A DNA stretch of 64,000 bases from NCBI RefSeq assembly GCF_035917415.1, contig NZ_CP109073.1:558001-622000 (forward strand). The letters are read 5' to 3'. Shown here in pieces: positions 15,883 through 25,126 of the stretch. Source of the DNA: Streptomyces sp. NBC_01803 (lineage in GTDB: Bacteria > Actinomycetota > Actinomycetes > Streptomycetales > Streptomycetaceae). The notes under the pieces were generated by a model. It was not told the DNA's origin. It made no database searches and saw only the letters and a list, made by a program, of their open reading frames with translations. Positions within the stretch are counted from its first letter, which is position 1; every line of letters begins with the position of its first letter. The position numbers and the translations under genes were made by a program.

Positions 15883-16812
15883 GCCGCTTCCCTCTCGCTC
15901 GGCCGGAATCCGGCGCTCGTGACATGGGGTAGACCGGCCCGGGCCGCGGAACTCATCGGTGCGGCGGTCGGCCGACGGCCGCTCCCGGATGCGACGCGGG
16001 TCCCGGCACCCCGGGCGGGCCCGGCGTAGCCACCCGCACGCGCGGCACACCGCGCCCGAACGCCCCGCTCCGGCGACCGCCGCCGAGACCGGCGGCGGCC
16101 CTTCCCCGCCTGGCTCTCCGTCCGGTCATCGTTCCCGAACGGTGGCCGGGAAGCGGGCGGCCTTTTCGTGCTGATGAGCAACACCGTTGGGCTGAGGCGC
16201 ACTTACGCGCGTAGACGCCCGCCAGGTACGGTGGCCCCACCTCGACGCCCTGCCCCCCCGGCCGGCGGCCGGTGCCCCCGATGAGGAGCGGCCCATGCGA
16301 AGACCCACCGACCGGCCCGGCGCGTCCGTCGTCCGCCGACCCGCGCTCGTCGGTCCGAGCACGTCATGACGCGGGACCGGATCACCGACCACCTACGGCG
16401 TCCGCACGCCGGCCACCCCCGGCCGGAGCCCGTGCCACGGCTGACGCGCGGGACGTCCGCGCGGACCCGGCGAACCGTCGATCCCCTCGCGACCGTCGTC
16501 GGCCCCCGGGACTTCGGCGCGCGCGCCCGCCGGAACGTGACAGCGCGCGCCCGCCGGAACGTGACAGCGGGCACCGGCCGAAAAGTGACGGCCGGCACCG
16601 AGCTGGGCGGGCGGGCGGCCGGACGGGCGCTGGGGAACGCGGGCACCGAGGCCGGAGAGGCGGCAGACCTGATCGTCGTCTCCCGCGCCGGCTACCGCCC
16701 GCCCGGCCCGGGCGCCCACATCGCCGCCCGGCCGGGGCCGCGCGGGACGGCGACGCTCGCGTTCGGGCCGGGCGTCACCACGGTCACCCTGGCCGGGCAC
16801 GTGGACGACCGT
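15883..16812. other. About 0.9 kb without a convincing gene
   Basis: This is the region between the starts and stops of two minus-strand genes (VOC and LacI). All frames are open for long stretches because of GC content, but none has a believable start with a ribosome-binding site or a recognisable domain. A plus-strand frame from 16366 (about 145 codons before it runs into the LacI gene) contains an eight-residue Arg/Ala repeat from the 24-bp tandem repeat and a more protein-like stretch near 16660-16810. It could be a decayed gene. An AT-richer patch near 16140-16210 may hold a promoter. Confidence 0.4.
16519..16590. repeat. 24-bp tandem repeat, three copies
   Basis: Two identical 24-bp units (16519-16542 and 16543-16566) are followed by a third, diverged unit (16567-16590; 18 of 24 bases match). 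Each ends in GTGACA or GTGACG. The region has no clear gene. Confidence 0.85.
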
Positions 16813-17838
16813 CTAGTCGACCGGCGCCGGTGGGGCGGTGCTGCCGCGGGGGATCAGGCGGGTGGGGAGGACGATATGCCGGCCTCGGTCGGCCTCCGGG
16901 TCGTCGATCAGCTCGCACGCCAGCTCGCCGGCGACCCGGCCGATCTCCTCGGCGGACTGGGCGATCGTGGTCAGATCCATCCACTCGGCCTGGTCGTGGT
17001 CGTCGAAGCCGAGCACGGAGATCTGCTCGGGCACGGCGATGCGGCTGCCGCGCAGGGTCCAGATCACCTCCATCGCGATCTGGTCGATCTCCGCGAACAC
17101 GGCGGTCGGCGGCTCCGGCAGTCCCAGCAGATGGCCGACCGCCTCCCCCGTGGCCCGGCGGCCGAGCGAGGACCGGACGATCAGCTCGGGGTCGACCGGG
17201 ATGCCGGCCTCGGTGAGCGCCTGTTCGTAGCCGATCTGCCGGGCCGGGGAGCTGAAGCGGAACGCGCCAGTGGCCGTCTGGACATAGGCGATGCGCCGAT
17301 GCCCGAGGTTCAGCAGATGTCGCGTGCCGCGCCGGGCGCCGGCCACGTCGTCCACGTAGACGCTGGCGCGGTCGCGCGCGTGCTGGCTGACGTAGACCAC
17401 GGGCACACCGTGGCCGTCCAGCCGGAGGCTCTCCTCGGGGGTGAGATTGAAGGAGATCACCAGCAGCGCGTCGGCGTTGCGGCGGGCGGGAAGGCGGTTG
17501 AAGAAGGCGTCCCGCTCGGCCATGTCCGTGACGGTGTAGACGAGGAGGTCCCGGCCCGCCCGGCGCAGCGCGGTGGACAGGCCGGTGAGCGCCGAGCCGA
17601 GGAACCAGGTGTTGAGCGCCGGCGTCACCACCGCGACCGTGCCGGTCTTGCCCGTGACCAGGCTGGCGGCCTGCCGGGAGACGACGAACGACAGCTCCCG
17701 GACGGCCGCTTCGACCCGCTGCCTGGCCATGGGCGAGACCGTGGACAGGCCGCGCAGCGCGCGGGAGACCGTGGACACGGAGACGCCGGCGCGCTGGGCG
17801 ACATCGGCCATCGTGGGGTGCCCCTGTGCTGCCGGCAT
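16813..17838 (-). CDS. LacI-family repressor of the alpha-glucoside operon
   Basis: ATG 17838 (MPAAQGHPTM) gives 341 residues, the normal LacI length. An N-terminal helix-turn-helix contains MADVAQRAGVSVSTVSRALR and the hinge RQRVEAAVRELSF. The sugar-binding core runs from GTVAVVTPALNTWFLG to VLGFDDHDQAEWMDLTTIAQ and a short C-terminus. The alternative start at MADVAQ is 9 codons in. It is divergent from the sugar ABC transporter operon. Three matching palindromes (17881-17894, 18017-18030, 18116-18129) lie in or next to the shared region, one inside its own leader, so it probably represses both directions until an alpha-glucoside binds. Confidence 0.9.
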   Translation of the reverse strand: MPAAQGHPTMADVAQRAGVSVSTVSRALRGLSTVSPMARQRVEAAVRELSFVVSRQAASLVTGKTGTVAVVTPALNTWFLGSALTGLSTALRRAGRDLLVYTVTDMAERDAFFNRLPARRNADALLVISFNLTPEESLRLDGHGVPVVYVSQHARDRASVYVDDVAGARRGTRHLLNLGHRRIAYVQTATGAFRFSSPARQIGYEQALTEAGIPVDPELIVRSSLGRRATGEAVGHLLGLPEPPTAVFAEIDQIAMEVIWTLRGSRIAVPEQISVLGFDDHDQAEWMDLTTIAQSAEEIGRVAGELACELIDDPEADRGRHIVLPTRLIPRGSTAPPAPVD

Positions 17839-17880
17839 GGCTGGAAGGTAGCACAGCGGGTGACGAATGGGGCCCCGCCG

Positions 17881-17894
17881 GGAAAGCGCTGCCA
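17881..17894. promoter_or_regulatory. LacI operator candidate 1 (lacI leader)
   Basis: GGAAAGCGCTGCCA matches the perfect site at 18116-18129 in 11 of 14 positions and keeps the central AGCGCT. It lies 43-56 bases upstream of the lacI start codon, so it could mediate autoregulation. Confidence 0.55.
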
Positions 17895-18016
17895 GAACAC
17901 CCAGGGCCATGACGATCGTTGGGGGCCGAGTGCCGGAATCCGAGGCCATGGGGATCCGTGCGCCAAATATTACCGGCACGTAACACATTGACTTTCCTTC
18001 ACAAAGCCTCCTACTT

Positions 18017-18030
18017 TGCCAGCGTTGTCA
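18017..18030. promoter_or_regulatory. LacI operator candidate 2 (at the -10 element)
   Basis: TGCCAGCGTTGTCA matches the perfect site in 12 of 14 positions. It starts next to the TACTTT -10-like element of the transporter promoter, where a repressor would block initiation. Confidence 0.65.
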
Positions 18031-18115
18031 CCCAGCGGCGCGACAGGTCGCTGAGCCGCCCGATGAATACGCCTTAGACCTGCCTCTTCCGCATGCCAGC
18101 GCATCCACCCCTGCA

Positions 18116-18129
18116 TGACAGCGCTGTCA
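18116..18129. promoter_or_regulatory. LacI operator candidate 3 (perfect palindrome)
   Basis: TGACAGCGCTGTCA is a perfect 14-bp palindrome (16 bp with flanking A and T), with the central CG-containing dyad typical of LacI operators. It lies 60 bases before the binding-protein start and about 99 bp from site 2. Confidence 0.75.
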
Positions 18130-18188
18130 TGACCCCGTGCGACACGGACGGCGCACGCCGTGCCCGTCCCAGCCCGACAGGAGTGAAC

Positions 18189-19502
18189 GTGACCACGAGA
18201 AGAAGACCACTGCGGAGCCCGCTGGTTCTGCTCACCGTGCTCGCCGCCGCCGCGACCGCCTGTGGTTCCTCCGGCGGCGACGACGGTGCCCAACCCGAGG
18301 ACGGCGGCGCGTCGTTCGAAGGGCGCGGCCCCATCACCTACGTCCAGGGCAGGGACACCACCGGCACGGTCCAGGAGCAGATCGACCGCTGGAACGAGGC
18401 CCACCCCGACGAGGAGGTCACGCTGGTCGAGCTGCCCGAGGACGCGGACGCCCAGCGGCAGCAGATGATCCAGAACGCGGAGACGGAGTCCGACGCCTAT
18501 ACGGTGCTGTCCCTCGACGTCGTGTGGACGTCGGAGTTCGCCGCCCACCAATGGATCGACCCGCTGCCCGCCGAGGAGTTCCCGCTCGACGAGATGCTGG
18601 CGCCCACGGTCGAGACGGCGAAGTACCGCGACACCCTGTACGCGGTGCCGCAGACCTCCGACGGCGGCCTGCTGTACTACCGCACCGACCTGCTGGAGGC
18701 CGCCGGCATAGCCGAACCGCCCGGCACCTGGGCCGAGATGCGCGAGGCGTGCGACGCGGTGCTCGCCCTGCCCGAGGCCGAGGGCATGTCCTGCTACGCC
18801 GGGCAGCACGAGAAGTACGAGGGCCTGACGGTCAACTTCGCGGAGGCCGTCAACTCGGCGGGCGGCGTCATCACCGATGACAGCGGCGCGCCGGACGTCG
18901 ACACCCCCGAGGCCCGCGAGGGCCTGGACTTCCTGGTCCAGGCGTTCGAGGACGGCACGATCCCCCGGGACGGCATCACGTTCAAGGAGGAGGAGGGCCG
19001 CCGCGCCTTCCAGGGCGGCGATCTGGTCTTCATGCGGCAGTGGCCGTACATGTACAGCCTCGCTAGCGCGACGGACGGCTCCAGCGAGGTCGCCGGCGCG
19101 TTCGCCGTCGCGCCGCTGCCCGGCCTGGACGGCCCCGGCTCCTCCAGCCTCGGCGGCCACAACCTCGCCCTGTCCTCCTTCGCCGAGAACAAGGCCACGG
19201 CCATCGACTTCATGAAGTTCTTCTCCAACGAGGAGAACGCGCGCACCAATGTGGAGATCACCTCGGTCGCGCCCGCCTATGCCGCCCTGTACGACGACCC
19301 CGAGCTGACCGCGCAGTACCCGTACCTGCCGGAGCTGAAGGAGTCGATCCTGAACGCCGTTCCCCGTCCGCGCGTCGTGGAGTACGGCCAGGTGACGTCC
19401 GCGATCCAGGAGGAGGCGTACGCGGCGCTGACCGGTGACAAGAGCACCGGACAGGCCCTGGCCGATCTCCAGGAAACCCTGCTCCAGTACACCTCCCAGT
19501 AA
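18189..19502 (+). CDS. Alpha-glucoside/maltose-type ABC transporter, substrate-binding lipoprotein
   Basis: GTG 18189 follows CAGGAG at 5 bases and gives 437 residues. A twin-basic n-region (TTRRRP), a hydrophobic core and the lipobox-like AATAC (Cys25) predict a lipoprotein anchored outside the membrane. The lipobox lacks the usual -3 leucine. The rest is a family 1 extracellular solute-binding protein with ITYVQGRDTTGTVQEQIDRW, VPQTSDGGLLYYRTDLLEAA and GGHNLALSSFAENKATAIDF. It captures a di- or oligosaccharide, probably an alpha-glucoside given the GH13 enzyme at the end of the operon. First gene of a four-gene operon; no ATPase gene is present, so a shared MsiK-type ATPase is expected elsewhere. 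Confidence 0.9.
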   Translation: MTTRRRPLRSPLVLLTVLAAAATACGSSGGDDGAQPEDGGASFEGRGPITYVQGRDTTGTVQEQIDRWNEAHPDEEVTLVELPEDADAQRQQMIQNAETESDAYTVLSLDVVWTSEFAAHQWIDPLPAEEFPLDEMLAPTVETAKYRDTLYAVPQTSDGGLLYYRTDLLEAAGIAEPPGTWAEMREACDAVLALPEAEGMSCYAGQHEKYEGLTVNFAEAVNSAGGVITDDSGAPDVDTPEAREGLDFLVQAFEDGTIPRDGITFKEEEGRRAFQGGDLVFMRQWPYMYSLASATDGSSEVAGAFAVAPLPGLDGPGSSSLGGHNLALSSFAENKATAIDFMKFFSNEENARTNVEITSVAPAYAALYDDPELTAQYPYLPELKESILNAVPRPRVVEYGQVTSAIQEEAYAALTGDKSTGQALADLQETLLQYTSQ

Positions 19503-19513
19503 GGGGACCGGCC

Positions 19514-20580
19514 ATGGTGGACACCCAGTCTCCCCCGCCCGTCGCCACCGCCCCGGGTACGCCCGGGGCGGGCCGGCCCCGACCGGGCCGCGTCCGCCGC
19601 CACCGCCCCGCGCGGGCGGCGACGGGCGCCACGCAGGGCCGCCGCTCGGCGCAGCTGGCCGGGCTGCTGGTCTCGCCGACCCTGCTGGTGCTCAGCCTGA
19701 TCGTGCTGTACCCGACCGTGCAGGCGTTCCGGGAGTCGCTCTACGGCGTCGGCGGTCTCGACCCCGAGACCGGCTTCTTCAACGGGTCCGACCCCTTTGT
19801 CGGGCTCGACAACTACACCCAGGTCTTCGGCGACAACGGCGAGCGCTTCTGGAACGCCTTCTGGAACACATCGTTCTTCACCGTCACCACCGTGGCCCTG
19901 GAGACCGTGATCGGCGTCGCCATGGCACTGGTCATGCACCGGGCGTTCAAGGGCCGCGGCCTGGTGCGCGCCAGCATCCTGGTGCCGTGGGCGGTCCCCA
20001 CAGCCATATCCGCCCTGCTGTGGCGGTGGATCTTCAACGGCGACGGGGTGGCCAACGCGGTGCTCGGCACCGACATCCTGTGGACCACCGAGGGCTTCCA
20101 CGCCAAGGTCGCCGTCATCATCGCGGAGGTGTGGAAGACGGCCCCCTTCATCGGGCTGCTGGTGCTGGCCGGACTCCAGGTGATCGACAAGGAGGTCTAC
20201 GAGGCGGCGCGGATCGATGGCGCCAGCGCGCCCCGCCAGTTCTGGCACATCACGCTGCCGCTGGTCAGGCCCGCCCTGCTGGTCGCGGTCCTGTTCCGGA
20301 CCCTGGACGCGCTGCGCATGTTCGACCTGCCCTACATCCTCGTCGGCGCGCAGAAGTCCTCGGTGGAGACACTGTCCATGCTCGCCCAGAACGAGGCGGC
20401 CAACGTCCGGTTCGGGCCCGGCGCCGCGTACGCGGTGATCCTTTTCCTTTACGTCCTGCTCGTCGCGCTCGCCTTCGTGCGGCTGCTCGGCGCCAACCTC
20501 CTCGGCGACGGCGCGAGCGGGGCAAGTCCCGCCGGACGCCGGAAGTGGCGTCGCCGCGTGGGCCGTTCGGAGGTGACGGC

Positions 20581-20584
<4 letters not shown>
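19514..20584 (+). CDS. Sugar ABC transporter permease 1 (MalF-like)
   Basis: This 356-residue protein has a long Pro/Arg-rich cytoplasmic N-terminus and then about six membrane segments (first about 53-75, LVSPTLLVLSLIVLYPTVQ). The cytoplasmic EAA loop that docks the ATPase reads YEAARIDGASAPRQFWHITLPLV (about 231-253). It begins 11 bases after the binding-protein stop and overlaps the next permease by 4 bases. It pairs with that permease to form the membrane channel. Confidence 0.92.
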
Positions 20585-21471
<887 letters not shown>

Positions 21472-21520
21472 CCGGGCAGCTCGCTCAAGCCCCAGGAATC
21501 GACAAGGAGTCACGCACCCC

Positions 21521-23179
21521 ATGACCTCCACCGCAACGCCGTGGTGGCGCGACGCCGTCATCTACCAGATCTACATCCGCAGCTTCGCCGACGGGAACGG
21601 CGACGGTGTCGGCGACATCGCCGGCATCCGCTCCCGGCTGCCCTATCTCAGGGATCTGGGCGTGGACGCGATCTGGATAACCCCCTGGTACCCGTCCCCG
21701 ATGGCGGACCACGGCTACGACGTGTCGGACTACCGCGACATCGAGCCGGTCTTCGGCACGCTGGCCGAGGCCGAGGCGCTGATCGAGGAGGCGCACCGGC
21801 ATGGCCTGCGCGTCATCCCCGACATCGTGCCCAACCACACCTCCGACCGGCACCGCTGGTTCCAGGCGGCGCTGGCCACCGAGCCGGGCAGCCCGGAGCG
21901 GGCCCGCTACCACTTCCGGCCCGGCAAGGGCCCCGGCGGCGACGAGCCGCCGAACAACTGGGTCTCCTGCTTCGGCGGGCCGGCCTGGTCCCGGGTCACC
22001 GAGCCCGACGGCACCCCCGGCGAGTGGTACCTGCACCTGTTCGCGCCGGAGCAGCCCGACCTCAACTGGGACAACGAGGAGGTCCGCGTCGAGTTCGAGT
22101 CGATCCTGCGCCACTGGTTCTCCCGGGGCGTGGACGGCTTCCGCATCGACGTGGCGCACGGTCTGATCAAGCACCCCGAGATGCCGGACTCCCCGCCGCT
22201 GCCGGTGCGGACCCCGGGCCAGCAGGTCGAGCACATGGACCATCCGCACTGGGACCGCGACGAGGTGCACGAGATCTACCGGACCTGGCGGCGGATCGCC
22301 GACGAGTTCCCCGGCGACCGGATGTTCGTCGCGGAGGCGGGGCCCGACACCCCGGAGCGGCTGGCCGCCTACGTGCGGCCGGACGGGCTGCACACCGCGT
22401 TCAACTTCGACTATCTGGTGACCCGTTGGGACGCCGCGCAGCTCAGGGCGACCATCGACCTCACCTCCCGCACTCTCGGCGTGGTCGGCGCGCCGACCAC
22501 CTGGGTGCTGTCCAACCACGATGTGACGCGCCATCTCAGCCGGTTCGGGCGCGACCAGAACGCGGAGTGGCGGTGGAACGGGTCCTACTCCTCCGACTAC
22601 CCGCTCGACCAGCGGCTCGGCATGCGCCGGGCGCGAGCGGCGGCCCTGCTGATGCTGGCCCTGCCCGGCGGCGCCTACATCTACCAGGGCGAGGAGCTCG
22701 GGCTTGAGGAGGTGGAGGATCTGCCGGAGGAGGTGCTCCAGGACCCGATCTGGGAGCGGTCCGGGCACACCGAGCGGGGCCGGGACGGCTGCCGGGTGCC
22801 GATCCCGTGGGCCGGGCAGTCCCCGCCGTTCGGCTTCAGCCCGCAGGGCGCGACGGCCGAGCCGTGGCTGCCGCAGCCGCCGAGCTGGAAGGACCGCGGC
22901 GTCCAGGCGCAGACCGGGGACGAGAACTCGATGCTGGAGCTCTACCGGCGGGCGCTGAGCGTCCGGCACAGGCACCCGGCCCTGGGCGAGGGCACGCTGG
23001 AGTGGCTCGACGCGCCGGCGGACGTGCTGTCCTTCGCCCGCGAGCCCGGCTTCGTCTGCGTGGCCAACCTGTCGGCCGAGCCCTGCGCCCTGCCGGACCA
23101 CGCCCGGGTGCTGCTCGCGAGCCGGCCCCTGGAGGACGGTCTCCTCCCGCCCGACACGGCCGTCTGGCTCGCCCGGTAG
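21521..23179 (+). CDS. aglA: GH13 alpha-glucosidase
   Basis: This 552-residue intracellular (no signal peptide) glycoside hydrolase family 13 enzyme shows the four conserved regions in order: DIVPNH (101-106); GFRIDVAHG with nucleophile Asp210; MFVAEAG with acid/base Glu272; and SNHD with Asp334. The N-terminus WWRDAVIYQIYIRSFADGNG is typical of oligo-1,6- and alpha-1,4-glucosidases. The operon order binding protein, two permeases, glucosidase under a LacI repressor matches Streptomyces maltose/alpha-glucoside loci. It would split the imported sugar to glucose. Linkage preference (1,4 versus 1,6) is not decided. It is followed by a 13-bp-stem terminator. Confidence 0.9.
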   Translation: MTSTATPWWRDAVIYQIYIRSFADGNGDGVGDIAGIRSRLPYLRDLGVDAIWITPWYPSPMADHGYDVSDYRDIEPVFGTLAEAEALIEEAHRHGLRVIPDIVPNHTSDRHRWFQAALATEPGSPERARYHFRPGKGPGGDEPPNNWVSCFGGPAWSRVTEPDGTPGEWYLHLFAPEQPDLNWDNEEVRVEFESILRHWFSRGVDGFRIDVAHGLIKHPEMPDSPPLPVRTPGQQVEHMDHPHWDRDEVHEIYRTWRRIADEFPGDRMFVAEAGPDTPERLAAYVRPDGLHTAFNFDYLVTRWDAAQLRATIDLTSRTLGVVGAPTTWVLSNHDVTRHLSRFGRDQNAEWRWNGSYSSDYPLDQRLGMRRARAAALLMLALPGGAYIYQGEELGLEEVEDLPEEVLQDPIWERSGHTERGRDGCRVPIPWAGQSPPFGFSPQGATAEPWLPQPPSWKDRGVQAQTGDENSMLELYRRALSVRHRHPALGEGTLEWLDAPADVLSFAREPGFVCVANLSAEPCALPDHARVLLASRPLEDGLLPPDTAVWLAR

Positions 23180-23193
23180 CCCGGCTTCCGAAC

Positions 23194-23242
23194 CTCCGGC
23201 CGCGACGCCTCCGTACCCCCGAGCACGGTGTCGCGGCCGGAG
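23194..23242 (+). terminator. Terminator of the alpha-glucoside operon
   Basis: The stem CTCCGGCCGCGAC pairs perfectly with GTCGCGGCCGGAG over a 23-base loop, starting 15 bases after the glucosidase stop. Confidence 0.75.
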
Positions 23243-23318
23243 CCTTGACCGACTGCTCCTGGCCGGTCGGCGATGGCCTGAACGATAGGCGTGGCCGCGG
23301 TTCCCGGGCGGTGCGCGG

Positions 23319-23358
23319 CCCCGCCGCCCGTCCGTGCGGGGGTGGGCGGGCGGCGGGG
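23319..23358 (-). terminator. Terminator of the ergothioneine operon
   Basis: A 12-bp GC stem (CCCCGCCGCCCG with CGGGCGGCGGGG) and a 16-base loop lie 5 bases past the stop of the egtC-egtD gene. Confidence 0.65.
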
Positions 23359-23362
23359 GGGA

Positions 23363-25126
23363 TCAGGCGGGGGTGGGGGCGGCCAGGAGGAGGGCGAACC
23401 GGCCGGCTTCGTCCGTCCACCAGTGACGGACCGTCAGGCCCGCCTCGGCCAGCTCGGAAGTAAGCCCGCTACGGCGGAACTTGACGGAGATCTCGGTGCG
23501 CATCTCCTCCCCCGCCGCGAAGTCGACGGTCAGGTCGACGCCCGGGATCTTCACCGTCCGCGCGACAGTGGCCCGCAGCCACATCTCGATCCGCTCCTCC
23601 GGCACGTTCCACACGGCCCTGTGCTCGAAGGCGTCCGGGTCGAAGTCGGCGTCCAGCTCTCGGTTGATGACGTGCAGGACGTTCTTGTTGAACGCCGCCG
23701 TGACGCCCTGGCTGTCGTCGTAGGCCCGGACCAGCACGTCCGGGTCCTTGACGAGGTCGGCGCCCAGGAGGAAGGCGTCACCGTCCCCGGTGAGTCCGGC
23801 CCGCACGGCGGCGAAGAACGCGGCCCGCTGCGCCGCGTCCAGGTTGCCGATCGTGCCGCCGAGGAAGGCGACCAGACGCGGCCCGGTGGCGTCGGGCAGG
23901 GCGAGGTCGGCCTCGAAGTCGGTGACGGCGGCGGCGACGCGCAGGCCCGGATAGTCCCGGCACAACGCCTCACCGGCCTCGGCCAGCGCGGAGGGGCTGA
24001 CATCGCGCGGCGCGTAATGGCGCAGCGTGCCCAGCCCGCCCAGGGCGTCCAGCAGCAGCCTGGTCTTGGAGGAGGAGCCGGAGCCCAGCTCCACGAGGGT
24101 GTCGGCGCCGGTCGCGGCGGCGATCTCATCGGCGCGGTGCTCCAGGATCTCCTGTTCCGCGCGGGTCGGGTAGTACTCGGGGAGCCGGGTGATCTCCTCG
24201 AACAGTTCGCTGCCCCGGGCGTCGTAGAACCACTTGGGCGGCAGGATCTTGGGGTCGGCGGTCAGCCCCTCGGTCACGTCGGCCCGCAGGGTGCGGTCGA
24301 GGTAGCCGTCGGGGAGGCGGTTGTCGAGCGCGAAGCGGTGGTCGTTCATGGGGTGAGGGGATTCCCTGGGTGCGGGGGCGCGCAGCGGAGTGGTACTGAC
24401 ACGCCCAGGGGTGGCCAAGAGGAGGGATTCTTCAGGGACTTCGCGCCAGTCGTCGCGGTCGTCGTCGGGCTCGGAGGCGACCAGCACCTCGCCGGGCCCG
24501 GTGCGGTACCAGAGCGTGTCGCCCCGGCGGGTCGCGGCGATGACGCGGCCGTCGGTGAGCAGCAGGTTGAGGCGGGCGTCCGGGCGGGCGTCGGCGGTCC
24601 GCCGGGTCACGGTGGCCAGCGCCTCGCCGGCCGACTCGCCGGCCCGCAGCCGTTGGTGGACCATGGCCCACAGCAGCGCGGAGTCGCAGTGCGCCTCCAG
24701 GCCGAGCAGGTCGGCGGCGGTCAGGCCGGTGCCGGTGCCGGTGTCGGCGGGCAGCCCGGTCCAGTCACGGACGGCGCCGTTGTGACTGAACAGCCATCCG
24801 CCGGAGCGGAACGGCGCGGCGGCCGACGCGTCCTGGCTGGTACCGGCGGTCGCGGAGCGGACGGCGGCCAGGACGGCGCCGCTGCTGATGGTCCGGGCGA
24901 GGTCGGGCAGGTTGGCGTCGGCCCAGATCGGCACGGCCCGCCGGTACCGGGCCGGCTCCGCGCCGTCCGCGGCCGGATACCAGCCGATGCCGAAGCCGTC
25001 CGCGTTGACCGTGCCGTAGCGCTGGCGCCGCGGCGCCCAGGACTGCTGGTACAGGCCGCCCGGCGGCTCGGTCAGCAGCCGGGCCAGCGGGACGGGCGGC
25101 CCCAGATAGGCCAAATGACGGCACAT
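23363..25126 (-). CDS. egtCD: EgtC-EgtD fusion: ergothioneine amidohydrolase + histidine methyltransferase
   Basis: One open frame of 587 codons runs from ATG 25126 without a stop. Residues 1-259 are EgtC, a class II glutamine-amidotransferase-like Ntn hydrolase with nucleophile Cys2 (MCRHLAYLG) and GFGIGWYP; it removes glutamate from the gamma-glutamyl-hercynylcysteine sulfoxide conjugate. Residues 260-587 begin MNDHRFALDN and are EgtD, the S-adenosylmethionine-dependent histidine trimethylase (VELGSGSSSKTRLLL; FLGGTIGNLD) that makes hercynine. They are normally separate genes; here the junction PAPRESPHPMNDHR is read through. Met260 has only a weak ribosome-binding site, so a fusion protein is expected, though internal initiation could also yield free EgtD. 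Its start overlaps the egtB stop. Confidence 0.85.
   Translation of the reverse strand: MCRHLAYLGPPVPLARLLTEPPGGLYQQSWAPRRQRYGTVNADGFGIGWYPAADGAEPARYRRAVPIWADANLPDLARTISSGAVLAAVRSATAGTSQDASAAAPFRSGGWLFSHNGAVRDWTGLPADTGTGTGLTAADLLGLEAHCDSALLWAMVHQRLRAGESAGEALATVTRRTADARPDARLNLLLTDGRVIAATRRGDTLWYRTGPGEVLVASEPDDDRDDWREVPEESLLLATPGRVSTTPLRAPAPRESPHPMNDHRFALDNRLPDGYLDRTLRADVTEGLTADPKILPPKWFYDARGSELFEEITRLPEYYPTRAEQEILEHRADEIAAATGADTLVELGSGSSSKTRLLLDALGGLGTLRHYAPRDVSPSALAEAGEALCRDYPGLRVAAAVTDFEADLALPDATGPRLVAFLGGTIGNLDAAQRAAFFAAVRAGLTGDGDAFLLGADLVKDPDVLVRAYDDSQGVTAAFNKNVLHVINRELDADFDPDAFEHRAVWNVPEERIEMWLRATVARTVKIPGVDLTVDFAAGEEMRTEISVKFRRSGLTSELAEAGLTVRHWWTDEAGRFALLLAAPTPA

Larger units (their letters stand above)
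17839..18188. promoter_or_regulatory. Divergent control region of lacI and alpha-glucoside operon
   Basis: This 350-bp region has no gene. It contains a plus-strand promoter-like pair, TTGACT at 17988 and TACTTT at 18012 with 18 bases between. It also holds three LacI-type operator candidates, listed separately, one of which starts immediately after the -10 element. A TAATAT element on the minus strand near 17967-17972 could serve lacI. Confidence 0.65.

Noticed and set aside
16366..16812. Plus-strand gene between the VOC and lacI genes
   Set aside because: No ribosome-binding site, repeats of Arg/Ala, no domain, and it runs without stopping into antisense of lacI. Kept only as a possible remnant.
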